Of a stretch of DNA of 64,000 bases, positions 35,551 through 44,578 are shown in pieces. The stretch's first letter is position 1. Each line of letters begins with the position of its first letter. A program made the position numbers and the translations under genes. The notes below the pieces were generated by a model. That model was not told where the DNA came from. It did no database searches and saw only the letters and a program-made list of their open reading frames with translations. Source of the DNA: Halobacteriovoraceae bacterium (GTDB lineage: Bacteria; Bdellovibrionota; Bacteriovoracia; Bacteriovoracales; Bacteriovoracaceae); NCBI GenBank assembly GCA_020635115.1, contig JACKAK010000007.1, positions 253,696 to 317,695 of the forward strand. Direction: 5' to 3'.

Positions 35551-36102
35551 TCAACTCTCCCATTCGTTTTTTGGCACGATTATTTCTACAATATTTTTAA
35601 TGGATTCTACAGTATAATCCGGAATTTCATTTTGTTTTTCTTCATAATGATAATCTATAAAGATAGTTTTTAATCCACAGGCCTTACCTGCGGAAATATC
35701 TGAAGTTCTGTCACCAATCATGAAACTTTGCATCGGGTCAATATTAAATTCTTCTATACCCATTAAAATCATGCCGGGTTTAGGCTTTCTACAGTTGCAA
35801 TTATCCTCATTGTCATGCAAGCAGCAGTATACTTTCTCTATGGGAAGTTTATTGGCGACATGAGTATTAAGCTGTTCAATAACATCTAATTTTTGGGTTC
35901 CACGTTTATAGTCAGGCTGGTTTGTGACAACGATAAGAATGAAGCCATTTTCTTTTAAACTTCGACATACTTCATGTATTCCAGGATTGAACTCAAATTC
36001 AGATATTGACTGAGGTGGATAGGGTTTACCTTCTCTAACGATAGACTTGTTGATAACTCCGTCTCTATCTAAAAAAACGGCCTTTATTTTGTTGATTCCC
36101 AT
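35551..36102 (-). CDS. gmhB: D-glycero-D-manno-heptose 1,7-bisphosphate 7-phosphatase (HAD family)
   Basis: HAD motif I is FLDRDGVINKS, motif II is VVTNQP, and motif IV is MIGDRTSDISAG. The zinc loop CLHDNEDNCNCRKPKPG (Cys/His pattern) is specific to GmhB and histidinol-phosphatase-type HAD enzymes. It removes the 7-phosphate from heptose 1,7-bisphosphate. 183 residues is the family length. Its start lies within the last 19 bases of the GmhA-like gene, so the two are translated together. Confidence 0.92.
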   Translation of the reverse strand: MGINKIKAVFLDRDGVINKSIVREGKPYPPQSISEFEFNPGIHEVCRSLKENGFILIVVTNQPDYKRGTQKLDVIEQLNTHVANKLPIEKVYCCLHDNEDNCNCRKPKPGMILMGIEEFNIDPMQSFMIGDRTSDISAGKACGLKTIFIDYHYEEKQNEIPDYTVESIKNIVEIIVPKNEWES

Positions 36103-36686
36103 TTAGTCTCAGCTTTTTTGAGCAGAGGATGAGTGACAAGTAAATGCCAAACAATTCCTTGGAAGGCCTCTGATTGTGGAGTTACATGGGCCGGATTTAC
36201 TGTAGGAATAATAACGACTGAGTCGGATGACTGAGCGGTGTAACCACCGTCTCTACCAACAATTCCTAAGATTTTAGATCCTCTTTTTTTTGCGAGATTG
36301 ATGGCCTCGACCAGATTTGGACTCACATTTTTTTTCAAATTTCCACCACCGACAGATAAGATAAATATCGCGTCATTTTGATTTAATTTAGAAGTTTCTA
36401 ACCAACCAGAAAAAATTCCAGACCATCCCTCATCGTTTGTTCTGGCAGTAAGTTCAGAAACATTGTCTGTCGGTGCGTATGCTTCGAATCCACAAATTTT
36501 TCTAAAATCATTTACTGCGTGGCCACAATTGCCGGCACTCCCACCAACTCCAAGAAAAAAAAGTCTTCCCCCATTGTCTCTCACTTCTCGAAGTTCAGAG
36601 GCAATAAATTCAATCTTCTGGGATGGAATTTTTTTTATAATTTCAATAGAATCGTTTAGAAATTGTTGGGAAAAGTTATCAGTCAT
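36084..36686 (-). CDS. gmhA: SIS-domain phosphoheptose isomerase, GmhA-like
   Basis: The SIS domain is shown by LFFLGVGGSAGNCGHAVNDF, FILSVGGGNLKKNVSPNL and a C-terminal HVTPQSEAFQGIVWHLL helix. GmhA turns sedoheptulose 7-phosphate into D-glycero-D-manno-heptose 7-phosphate. The operon with GmhB supports this. GTG at 36695 is possible, but the ATG at 36686 has AAGG eight bases upstream and is preferred. It diverges from the ligase-like gene with about 135 bases between. Confidence 0.87.
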   Translation of the reverse strand: MTDNFSQQFLNDSIEIIKKIPSQKIEFIASELREVRDNGGRLFFLGVGGSAGNCGHAVNDFRKICGFEAYAPTDNVSELTARTNDEGWSGIFSGWLETSKLNQNDAIFILSVGGGNLKKNVSPNLVEAINLAKKRGSKILGIVGRDGGYTAQSSDSVVIIPTVNPAHVTPQSEAFQGIVWHLLVTHPLLKKAETKWESTK

Positions 36687-36822
36687 TGCACTCACCTTAT
36701 TTAAAATTTCAAGTCTGTCTCAATATACAGAGCGAGTTGACCTTTTCATGATCATACAGAACTTATATATTAAAACAGTATGATTTGAAAAGTTTTGGAT
36801 ATCGGGAGATGTAGGGAGAGTT

Positions 36823-38025
36823 ATGGAAAGAAAAATGACAAATCTAGTTATTTGGACTTTTTGGGTCTGGAGTGCGTTTATTTTTACGTCATTCTCAGTA
36901 TCTGCACTAGGTCATATTTTAATTCTGCCACCATGCCTTTACTTTGCTTATGCTAATTTCAAAGAAAAAAAATACAAACTTTCATATAGTCAGTTGACTC
37001 TTATTGCTTTGATTATCATCATTTTTGTTTCAATGCTCGTGAATTTTGAAGATTATGAAAAACCTTTAAAAATGTTCCTTAAATCAAAGTACTATTTTTT
37101 TGGTTGTTTCGGAACAATCGCATTAAATTATATGATTAAATTAGATATAAAAAAATTAAAGTTGAAATCAATGCTTAATCTTTTTATGGTTTCAACAATA
37201 ATCGCATCAGTCTCTGGCATAATTGCTTTATATACACAATACCATCCTCTTAGAATGAAGGCCGCATGCCATGCAGATAGGGCCTGTGGAATGTACGGAA
37301 TGTATATCACTTATGGATACCAGGCCGCGTTTGCACTTATTTTGTTAATTGGTATGTTTGTTTATCGAAAAAAACTTAATAACTATTTGAATGAAAAGTT
37401 ACTCATCGTTGCAATCATATTTAATTTTGCTGGCCTTTATTTATCTTATACTCGAGGAGCATTATTAGGAGTCGTTATTGCTTTTCCTTTTTTATATAGA
37501 AAAAACTTTAAAAAGCTTTTTATATCAATTGGAGTACTAGCATGTCTAACTGGAATGTTTTATATATATTCTCCAAAATTAAAAGATATGTTTCAATCGG
37601 CCGAAAGAATGCGTTCTGTTAGTGTGCGATTATCCCAATGGAAAGCGGCACTCTTTGTATTTGAAAGACACCCTCTTATAGGAGTTGGTTTTAAGAATTT
37701 TGAACAAATGTCAGCTAAAATAAAAAAAGAAAATAATTTAGGAAGCCCAAATTTTGGTGGGCATGCTCACAGTAACTTTCTAGAGCATTTGGCAACAATG
37801 GGTATATTGGGATTTCTCATTACGATTGCGTTTCATATCTTTTGGGGTATTGAATTATTTAAGCGTAATGATATACTTGGCGATTTAATATTTCCTTTTT
37901 TTATATTATTTTCAATATCTGGATTAACTCAGTATACATTCGGGGATGGAGAAAATTTATTTTTTATCATGCTCATTTACATGATTTCACAAGTGAAGTT
38001 ACCGAGATCTGAACTAAACAATTAG
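36823..38025 (+). CDS. O-antigen ligase/polymerase-like membrane protein
   Basis: About ten hydrophobic segments with a large periplasmic loop. The conserved HAHSNFLEHLATMGILG segment (near residue 310) is the Wzy_C/WaaL loop motif with key His residues, and RXSQWKAALFVFERHPLIGVG precedes it. Members ligate undecaprenyl-linked glycan to lipid A core, or polymerise repeat units, at the periplasmic side. A second protein of this class is encoded at 40276-41531. At 400 residues the length is typical. It has a good AGGGAGAG ribosome site and is convergent with the GT4 gene nine bases away. Confidence 0.85.
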   Translation: MERKMTNLVIWTFWVWSAFIFTSFSVSALGHILILPPCLYFAYANFKEKKYKLSYSQLTLIALIIIIFVSMLVNFEDYEKPLKMFLKSKYYFFGCFGTIALNYMIKLDIKKLKLKSMLNLFMVSTIIASVSGIIALYTQYHPLRMKAACHADRACGMYGMYITYGYQAAFALILLIGMFVYRKKLNNYLNEKLLIVAIIFNFAGLYLSYTRGALLGVVIAFPFLYRKNFKKLFISIGVLACLTGMFYIYSPKLKDMFQSAERMRSVSVRLSQWKAALFVFERHPLIGVGFKNFEQMSAKIKKENNLGSPNFGGHAHSNFLEHLATMGILGFLITIAFHIFWGIELFKRNDILGDLIFPFFILFSISGLTQYTFGDGENLFFIMLIYMISQVKLPRSELNN

Positions 38026-38033
38026 TTGGTTTA

Positions 38034-39116
38034 TTAAATGTGAATTTTTTCAATTGTGTTGCAAACGGTCTTGGCCGTTTTACTCCAATCATATAAATGT
38101 GAGAAATCAATATCTTGATTCATTTGTTTATTTTGATTGTTCCTCAATATTTCAATTTTATTATAAATGTCTTCAATATTGTATGGGTCTACAAATAAAG
38201 TGTGTTCATTCGCAACTTCTTGCATAGATGAACCTCGAGAAGTTAGAACAGGACAATTACAGGCCAAAGCTTCAACTATTGGTAGACCAAATCCTTCATA
38301 CAATGATGGAAACAACAGTCCTTTTGATGAATTTAAAATGATTCTTAATTCATCATCGGTTAGATATCCTGTGAACTCAACACGATCGATAAGCCCTAAT
38401 TGGTTAATTAATTCAAGGGCCTTAAAGTAGAATCGTCCGTCTTGCTTTCCAATTATTTTGAGCTTAATACCTTTTGTTTTTGCAAAAGCTTTAATCGTAT
38501 TATCAAAATTTTTATGGGGTCGTAAGTCTCCAATAAAAACCATAAAATTTTCTTTTTCAATATTATCTTCTTTATAAAATGTTGTATGATCAAATCCATT
38601 TGGGGCCACAATGATTTTATATTCAGGTGTTTTAAAATAATCAATGATATCCTTTTTAGTAAACTCCGATGGAGTAACGATGTATTTACTTTTTTTTATA
38701 ATGAGAGGTATGAAAATTTTGTAGTACCATTTTAGATTTTTATGATATTCCTCAAAACGCAGTGGAATTATATCATGAATAGTTACAATTTGATCAAATC
38801 GTCCCCAAATACTTCCTTCCGGTAGAGGGGAGTAAAAAATTGTGTTTTTATCAGTGATTCTAAATGGGAGAACAATCTGATACCATAGAATTCTTAGTAG
38901 GTGACTAAAAAGTCCGTTATTAAATTTTAGAATTTTGGAAACTTTGAGAAATTTTATATTTTTGGAAAAAGAATCTTTTTCTAAAAAAAATCCACTTTTT
39001 ATAAGACCAAGTTTTTTCAGCTCGAGGAGAATATTTCTAGAATAAACTCCAAAACCCGAAGTATGATAATGACATGCTAGGCCATTGAAAATTACACTTT
39101 TCATCCATTTCTTCAT
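38034..39116 (-). CDS. Family 4 glycosyltransferase
   Basis: A GT-B protein with a Glycos_transf_1 domain. NFMVFIGDLRPHKNFDNTIKA opens the C-terminal half, and GLLFPSLYEGFGLPIVEALA carries the E-x7-E motif of GT4 retaining enzymes. It transfers a sugar from a nucleotide donor to the growing lipid-linked glycan. It is 360 residues. The start overlaps the flippase stop by four bases (39113-39116), placing it at the end of the polymerase, flippase and GT operon. Confidence 0.92.
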   Translation of the reverse strand: MKKWMKSVIFNGLACHYHTSGFGVYSRNILLELKKLGLIKSGFFLEKDSFSKNIKFLKVSKILKFNNGLFSHLLRILWYQIVLPFRITDKNTIFYSPLPEGSIWGRFDQIVTIHDIIPLRFEEYHKNLKWYYKIFIPLIIKKSKYIVTPSEFTKKDIIDYFKTPEYKIIVAPNGFDHTTFYKEDNIEKENFMVFIGDLRPHKNFDNTIKAFAKTKGIKLKIIGKQDGRFYFKALELINQLGLIDRVEFTGYLTDDELRIILNSSKGLLFPSLYEGFGLPIVEALACNCPVLTSRGSSMQEVANEHTLFVDPYNIEDIYNKIEILRNNQNKQMNQDIDFSHLYDWSKTAKTVCNTIEKIHI

Positions 39117-40291
39117 TGCTCTATTCTAAACCTTGACTTCAAAGCTGCAATCAAACAAAAAATTACAACTAAAGTTTCAGTAATAAAAGTACTGTATGCA
39201 GCAGCAACAGGGCCTGCTTTTGGTATAGTTAAGTAATTTAAAACCGCGTTTATTATAACGGCAATTAACGTTATATACAATAATACTTTTTCACGTTTTA
39301 ATGCGACTAGTATTTGTGTTAAATAGTGTCCTAGGGTGACAATGGTGAGGGTCATTACCCATGGTGTAAAAAAAGGGCGAATATTTATTATATATTGGTG
39401 TTTTATAAGATTTAATAAACTGAAAAGACAACTAAGGGCCAAACCTAATGCAAAAAATAGTCCTAAATGATATTTTGCATTTAATGTTTTAGTTTTAATT
39501 TGCTCACTAAATCTAGGAAAAAAATAACTCATACAAAGACCTGGTATTAGAAAAAAGACTTCTAGAAATTTAACGCTTAGAGCATAATTGGCCACATATT
39601 TAATTCCAATGAGATTACCAATCATGATTTGATCTACCTTAAAATAGATGGCCATAAAATAACTTGCTAAAATAGCAAAAAATGTGTGTTTAATCGTTTG
39701 TTTTCCACTAAATTTTTGAGCAATTGCAATTTCTTTTTTCAGTTGAGTTTGGCGAAAAATTGTAGACGTTATAAAACTCAGTATAGAGCTGGAAAGTAGA
39801 ATAATCATGATAACTTTCAAGTCGAGAGTCAAATTTAGTAAATAGAAAATAAATAAAATCAAAATGGGTAAGAATTTTTCTATAAACATGATTATCTGTT
39901 CATATTTGTAGAGTAGTGATCGTCGAAGTAGTGTCACATTGTGTGATCTAAGACTAAGAAAAAAGTAATGGGCCGAAAAGAGAATGACAATAAGTAGGTT
40001 GAGCTTAAAATAAAACGAATAGATTAATAAGAACGTCATAAAAGTAAGGAAAAAAGAACACTTAATCTTTAGTATTTTATTGACGCCATTTTCATTATTT
40101 ACGAGTTTTAAATCTAATAAAGAATCCACAAATGGGATGAAGATCATAGATACGAGTGAAAAATAATATTGAAAACTACCATAGTCCTGAGTGTCTAATT
40201 GAGAATAAATATAGAGATTGAAAAAGAAAGAGAAGGACTTCGTAAGGCCAATGAAAAAAATATAATTTAACAATTTTAGAACAATTTCCAT
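39113..40291 (-). CDS. Wzx-like oligosaccharide flippase
   Basis: A polytopic protein of about 11-12 hydrophobic segments. ASYFMAIYFKVDQIMIGNLI in the middle matches the conserved centre of polysaccharide-export flippases (PST/MATE-fold), and the C-terminal TIPKAGPVAAAYSTFITET is another family segment. It moves undecaprenyl-linked repeat units across the inner membrane. At 392 residues it is slightly short for Wzx. It overlaps the polymerase gene by 16 bases and the GT4 gene by four, so all three are translationally linked. Confidence 0.85.
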   Translation of the reverse strand: MEIVLKLLNYIFFIGLTKSFSFFFNLYIYSQLDTQDYGSFQYYFSLVSMIFIPFVDSLLDLKLVNNENGVNKILKIKCSFFLTFMTFLLIYSFYFKLNLLIVILFSAHYFFLSLRSHNVTLLRRSLLYKYEQIIMFIEKFLPILILFIFYLLNLTLDLKVIMIILLSSSILSFITSTIFRQTQLKKEIAIAQKFSGKQTIKHTFFAILASYFMAIYFKVDQIMIGNLIGIKYVANYALSVKFLEVFFLIPGLCMSYFFPRFSEQIKTKTLNAKYHLGLFFALGLALSCLFSLLNLIKHQYIINIRPFFTPWVMTLTIVTLGHYLTQILVALKREKVLLYITLIAVIINAVLNYLTIPKAGPVAAAYSTFITETLVVIFCLIAALKSRFRIEQ

Positions 40292-41531
40292 TCGAATTTA
40301 TCTTTAGATATAAGTTCACTGTGATAGAGGATAGTGAGTATGGCCAAAAATGAAAACATAAAAAATACATCATAATTAAAACAGTCAAATATCTGAACAG
40401 AAAAAAACATGATTAAAACGAACTTGAAATCTATATTTTTGCAATGTGTGAAAATATATAATGTGATTAGTAGGAAACCAATGAATCCAATTAATCCCCA
40501 TTCAACCAGGAAATTTATAAAAATATTATGGGCATTTAATTCTCTATAGGCATGAAATTTAAATATTTTGGGAGTCACAATTTTTCTAAAGTTATCAGGG
40601 CCAATTCCAAAGAGTAAATTTTTTTCAACTAATTCTTTTAGTCCTCCTTTCCATAGGGCCAATCTTAATGAAACTGTAGTTGATGCTTCGACTCCACCAC
40701 CATTTAATAGAGTCGAGTAGTTGTTGAGTTTTTCTTTTTTACTATTTGAAATATTTTTCGTTTCTATTTTCTTGTTTTCATAAGTTCTTAAATTTCCATA
40801 GTTTTTTAAGGGTGTAAAAATTAGAAATGTTAGTATTACTAAAATTAAAGTTGTAACTTGCTTTTCTCGTATTGTTTTATAGATAAGAACGAGTATGAGT
40901 GCTAGTAGACCATTTCGACTTGAAGTTAAAATTATCTGAGTGGTAAATATGATTGTTATGAAGATTTGAGAATATTTTTTCCTGTCAGTAAATAGGAGTG
41001 AAAGGGATACTAAAATTGCAAGCTGATTTGGCCATTGTAAAATAGAAGCAATCCGAGGGGATATAACAAGTGAGGCCTGAGTTCTAAAAAAAGAAAATAT
41101 CGTTGAATTGGGCGAAAAAAATTCTAATATTCCAAGAAATGAAATAATACTCATTAAAAAAATATATATAGTTTTGAATTTATTTATATTTTCTTTGTCC
41201 GCAAATATTAAATAACTATAAAAAGTAAAAATAGAATAGACGACATACTTTAAGGTTTGTTTTAAGGCCAATGAAATATTTTCTGAGAATGTTGAACTGA
41301 TAATTAAAATTATGATTTGAGATATAATGAGAATTCCTAAATTAAAATCAATCTCTTTTAAAATAGATTTTAGAAGACCAATTCTGAAGACTAGGAATAG
41401 ACTTAAAACAACATAAATAGGGATGAGATAAGGAAGTTTGTATTTAACAAATAAGCTAGAAAAAAAACAGTTATTAAAAAATAAAAATCATAATTTTTTA
41501 GATATTTTATGTTATCAAAATTGTTAAGCAT
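40276..41531 (-). CDS. Wzy-like O-antigen polymerase, reading frame interrupted at an A/T8 run
   Basis: The long frame from about 41430 to 40276 encodes a polytopic protein. It has the polymerase/ligase periplasmic motif NAHNIFINFLVEWGLIG and a preceding TTVSLRLALWKGGLKE. It has no good start: the first possible codon, TTG at 41271, would remove two membrane helices. Upstream, another frame starts ATG at 41531, giving MLNNFDNIKYLKNYDFYFLI, and meets it at a run of eight A (plus strand 41460-41467, T8 in the mRNA). One extra base there would join the two as a 418-residue protein of normal Wzy length. So this is either a phase-variable gene in the off state, a decayed gene or a sequencing error. 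Confidence 0.7.
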
Positions 41532-41850
41532 TCAAAACACTCTATGGGAATAGTTGTTATAAATTTCAAATATTTTCTATTAACACAAATAATTTAAACT
41601 AACTTCCATTATACAAAAAGAAAAAAGTACAAGGAAATCGCCTATATACAAAAAAACAATAATTACACCATTTTTTTGCAAATAAAAAAAATCCATTCAA
41701 CGTAAACATTTTGGGTGGATGTTGGATTTTAGTAAAGTTACACTTATTTCAAAAAGAAGAATTATCCCTCAATCAATTTGACTTGAATTTAACTAGAAAA
41801 AAGGGCTTCTATTATTTTTACATCTGTAAAAAGATATTTGAAATATCATA
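41532..41850. other. AT-rich intergenic region between the polymerase and a methyltransferase
   Basis: About 320 bases without a supported gene. It is very AT-rich with many A-runs. As both flanking genes are on the minus strand, it presumably holds the promoter of the polymerase-flippase-GT operon at its left and the end of the methyltransferase transcript at its right (see the hairpin at 41828-41847). No clear promoter boxes could be assigned. Confidence 0.5.
41828..41847 (-). terminator. Possible weak intrinsic terminator after the methyltransferase gene
   Basis: Read on the minus strand, GATAT-TTCAA-ATATC is followed directly by TTTTT, three bases after the stop codon of the methyltransferase gene at 41851. 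The stem is short and AT-only, so termination strength is doubtful. Confidence 0.35.
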
Positions 41851-42552
41851 TTATTGAATAATCCTACATTGTAGTCCAACTACTAAATTACAAAACTGTA
41901 AAGGGAGAGGAAAAGGGAAAAACTTAATCCATTTGTAATCGAAACCTACATTTTTTAATTCGAATAAAATTTCATCTAAATTACTGACATGCTCCCTTTC
42001 AATAAACCACTTATAAGAAGTTTTGTATTTTCTTTCAAAAAGCCTTTGTGCAGAAATTTTCCTCGCAATATTGTAGGCCAACGATCCTTCGCAAGGTAGA
42101 ACAAAATCGCAAAATCCATCTGGCTTTAGTAAGCGCTTCATTTCAATAAGCGCTTTTGGAAGATTTGTTAAGTGTTCAAGTACATGGATTGCCACAATAC
42201 GATCGAATGAATGATCAGCAAAATTAGTTCTTTGTTGAATATCGCCCACCACTGGAGTAACTTTTGGGAAACGTTTGCCAAGCTCAGCAGACATTTCTTT
42301 CCGTAACTCTAGGGTAAAATAATCTTGATTTTCTAGATTTTCATATTCGATATGTGCACCAAGTCCGGCACCAATTTCAAGGGTTTTAATTTTATTTGAA
42401 AAACTTTGATTTTTGATACCCCATGAATGGTTAAATCTTTCTATAAGACCATATTTTTGTGGGAGAATTTGATGCCAGTGATACATAAAGTCATTACGAA
42501 TCTTTATCTGTTCTTCAGTCAAATCTGAAAATGTTTTTGGCCATTCGGACAT
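41851..42552 (-). CDS. Class I SAM-dependent methyltransferase
   Basis: Motif I is TLEIGAGLGAHIEY. It is followed by VVGDIQQ, the acidic FDRIVAIHVLEHL motif typical of Methyltransf_11-type enzymes, and RLLKPDGFCDFVLPCEG. 233 residues, soluble. It could methylate a sugar, lipid or small molecule; there is no direct evidence which. It stands alone between AT-rich gaps at the right edge of the glycan locus. Confidence 0.82.
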   Translation of the reverse strand: MSEWPKTFSDLTEEQIKIRNDFMYHWHQILPQKYGLIERFNHSWGIKNQSFSNKIKTLEIGAGLGAHIEYENLENQDYFTLELRKEMSAELGKRFPKVTPVVGDIQQRTNFADHSFDRIVAIHVLEHLTNLPKALIEMKRLLKPDGFCDFVLPCEGSLAYNIARKISAQRLFERKYKTSYKWFIEREHVSNLDEILFELKNVGFDYKWIKFFPFPLPLQFCNLVVGLQCRIIQ

Positions 42553-42818
42553 ATTGATTTATCCTTTATGAAAATTTATTCTTCTAAATATTCTTATGTT
42601 ACTTTACATAAATTTTGAATAGTATTGCAAATAAATCTAACAAGGGAGATAGTTTTTAAGACATCGAAAATAGCTCTATATTTAGGCATATCGATATATG
42701 GACGTATTCGTTAAAGAGTTTTCTCAATAAATATTTATGATTAGCAACAATTCTTATCAAATATGCGCGTGAAACTCGGCCCCTCGGTTTGTATTTGCAA
42801 TCCAGAAAAAAATTGAAA

Positions 42819-44264
42819 TTAAAAAATAATATACATATATAAAGAAATCGCCAGTATGCCAAAAATATCAAAGATCACACCATTTTTTAGCATTTCTTTT
42901 AAATTTATTTGACCTGTACCATAAATAATGGCATTTGGCGGCGTTGATACAGGGAGCATAAAGCCAAAACTCGCACCAAATGCAGTAGCAATAATTGGAG
43001 CTTCAAAGTTTTGGACAATATTATATTCTTTTAAAACTGCCAAAAGTATAGGAATGACTATTGCTGCAGAAGCAGTATTAGAACTAAGTTCGGACATTGC
43101 AACAGAAAAAATAACTGCTAGAAGCAAAATAAAGAACAATGATGAATGAGCAGTAATCCAACTGAAAGTATGATTGCCTATTATTTTTGCAAGTCCAGAT
43201 TGAGTAAGGATGTGCCCCAAAGTGAGTCCGCCTCCAAAAAGAAGTATTGTCCCCCAATCAATTTGACTTGCATCTGCCCAAGTGAACGTATTTTTATTAT
43301 TTTCTTCTTTTAAAAAAAATAAAAGCGAACTGGAAAATATAGCAACAGCACCCATTGGTAGACGCTTATTTAATTCAATCACAAAATGTGAATGAGGAAA
43401 AATTTCAAGAATGATACCAGGAAGAATCCATAAAAAAATGGCCAACAGAAAGCAACAAAGAACTTGCAATTGAGCAATATTTATACTGCCTAACTCTTTG
43501 TATTTTTTTTTAAAAAAAGAATTAATCCCCTCTAGGTTTTTTTCGTGAAGTGGAATGCGTACTTCAAAAATTACTCCTAGAATAAAAAGCATAATTAATG
43601 ATAAGGGGAGACCAATAATTAACCAATCAACAAATGTGATGGTAATTCCTAACTCTTTCAAATAACTAATGGCCAATAAGTTTGGTGGAGAGCCGATTGG
43701 AGTGGCAAGACCACCGATACTCGAAGAAAATGCACATGTTAGCAAAATTCTGTTTTTAAAAGATTGCATTACATTTTCATCATCGATTTTTTCTTTAATT
43801 ATATTAATAATTCCAAGTGCTATGGGGACGACAATTGCACATGTTGCCGTATTAGATATCCACATACTAAGAAAAAAACAAAGTAGTGCAAATATATGAC
43901 AAAGATAGGACAGTGAATTTCCTTTAAAGAATTTTGATAGAAAATAATATGACACCCTCTTATCGAGTTGATGTTTTATCATTGATTGAGACATAATAAA
44001 ACTTCCAATGAACAAAAATAATATTTGATGCCCAAAAGAAGAAAAAGCTTCTTTCGTGGGTAATAATCCATAAAAAATTGCTAGGACAGGGACCAGAATA
44101 CCCGTTATAGGCAATGGAATGAGTTCAGTAAACCACAATAAAACAACAGATATAAATAAAGGTAGGGCCTTCGTCATATCTGGAATGAAGAGTGATGAAA
44201 TAATTAGGGGAAAAAGTAAAACAGAGATAATTTTTAATTCAGAGCTTTTTAAAAACTTGTTCAT
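42819..44264 (-). CDS. DASS-family sodium:dicarboxylate/anion symporter (SLC13-like)
   Basis: About 11-12 hydrophobic segments and two copies of the family's Ser-Asn-Thr substrate/sodium motif: SNTATCAIVVPIALG in the first half and SSNTASAAIVIPIL in the second. These are the VcINDY/CitT/SdcS hallmarks. PIGSPPNLLAISYL and PVSTPPNAIIYGTG are the paired Pro-Pro-Asn loops. It imports di- or tricarboxylates, or other anions, with sodium. At 481 residues it has typical length. The glyoxylate-shunt fusion gene lies 2.5 kb away, so C4-dicarboxylate uptake would make sense, but that is inference. Confidence 0.9.
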   Translation of the reverse strand: MNKFLKSSELKIISVLLFPLIISSLFIPDMTKALPLFISVVLLWFTELIPLPITGILVPVLAIFYGLLPTKEAFSSFGHQILFLFIGSFIMSQSMIKHQLDKRVSYYFLSKFFKGNSLSYLCHIFALLCFFLSMWISNTATCAIVVPIALGIINIIKEKIDDENVMQSFKNRILLTCAFSSSIGGLATPIGSPPNLLAISYLKELGITITFVDWLIIGLPLSLIMLFILGVIFEVRIPLHEKNLEGINSFFKKKYKELGSINIAQLQVLCCFLLAIFLWILPGIILEIFPHSHFVIELNKRLPMGAVAIFSSSLLFFLKEENNKNTFTWADASQIDWGTILLFGGGLTLGHILTQSGLAKIIGNHTFSWITAHSSLFFILLLAVIFSVAMSELSSNTASAAIVIPILLAVLKEYNIVQNFEAPIIATAFGASFGFMLPVSTPPNAIIYGTGQINLKEMLKNGVIFDIFGILAISLYMYIIF

Positions 44265-44377
44265 AATTCCTCAATTTTTTATAATTAATATCTGAATTCG
44301 CTAGTTCTGGCCATCTGAATTGATTTTTAGATTTTGAAAATATTTACATCACTGAACTTACAATTTAAAATGCAAAT

Positions 44378-44578
44378 ATGAGAGAAGAAAGCGAAAACCA
44401 TGAATGTCCAAATTGCAAACAGATGACTTTGCATTGTCCTTTTTCTCAAAATAAAAAAATTGTGAAGTGTACAAGCTGTAAGGCCAAATATGAAATTTCA
44501 TTTAAGTTGCAAACGATGGCACCAGGACATGAAGAACACGAGTATTATAAGGCCATTATCAAGAAAGCAAAAAAATAA
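44378..44578 (+). CDS. Small zinc-ribbon-like protein, 66 residues
   Basis: Two CxxC pairs (CPNC near residue 11 and CTSC near residue 33) separated by about 20 residues suggest a zinc ribbon. The rest is charged, with a HEEHEYY stretch. There is no strong ribosome site before the ATG. The ORF ends exactly where the convergent chemoreceptor gene ends, and it is divergent from the transporter. No named family is recognised. Confidence 0.6.
   Translation: MREESENHECPNCKQMTLHCPFSQNKKIVKCTSCKAKYEISFKLQTMAPGHEEHEYYKAIIKKAKK

Noticed and set aside
42656..42871. Minus-strand frame of 71 codons overlapping the 3' end of the DASS transporter gene
   Set aside because: It overlaps the transporter in another frame and looks like AT-rich noise with chance hydrophobic residues.
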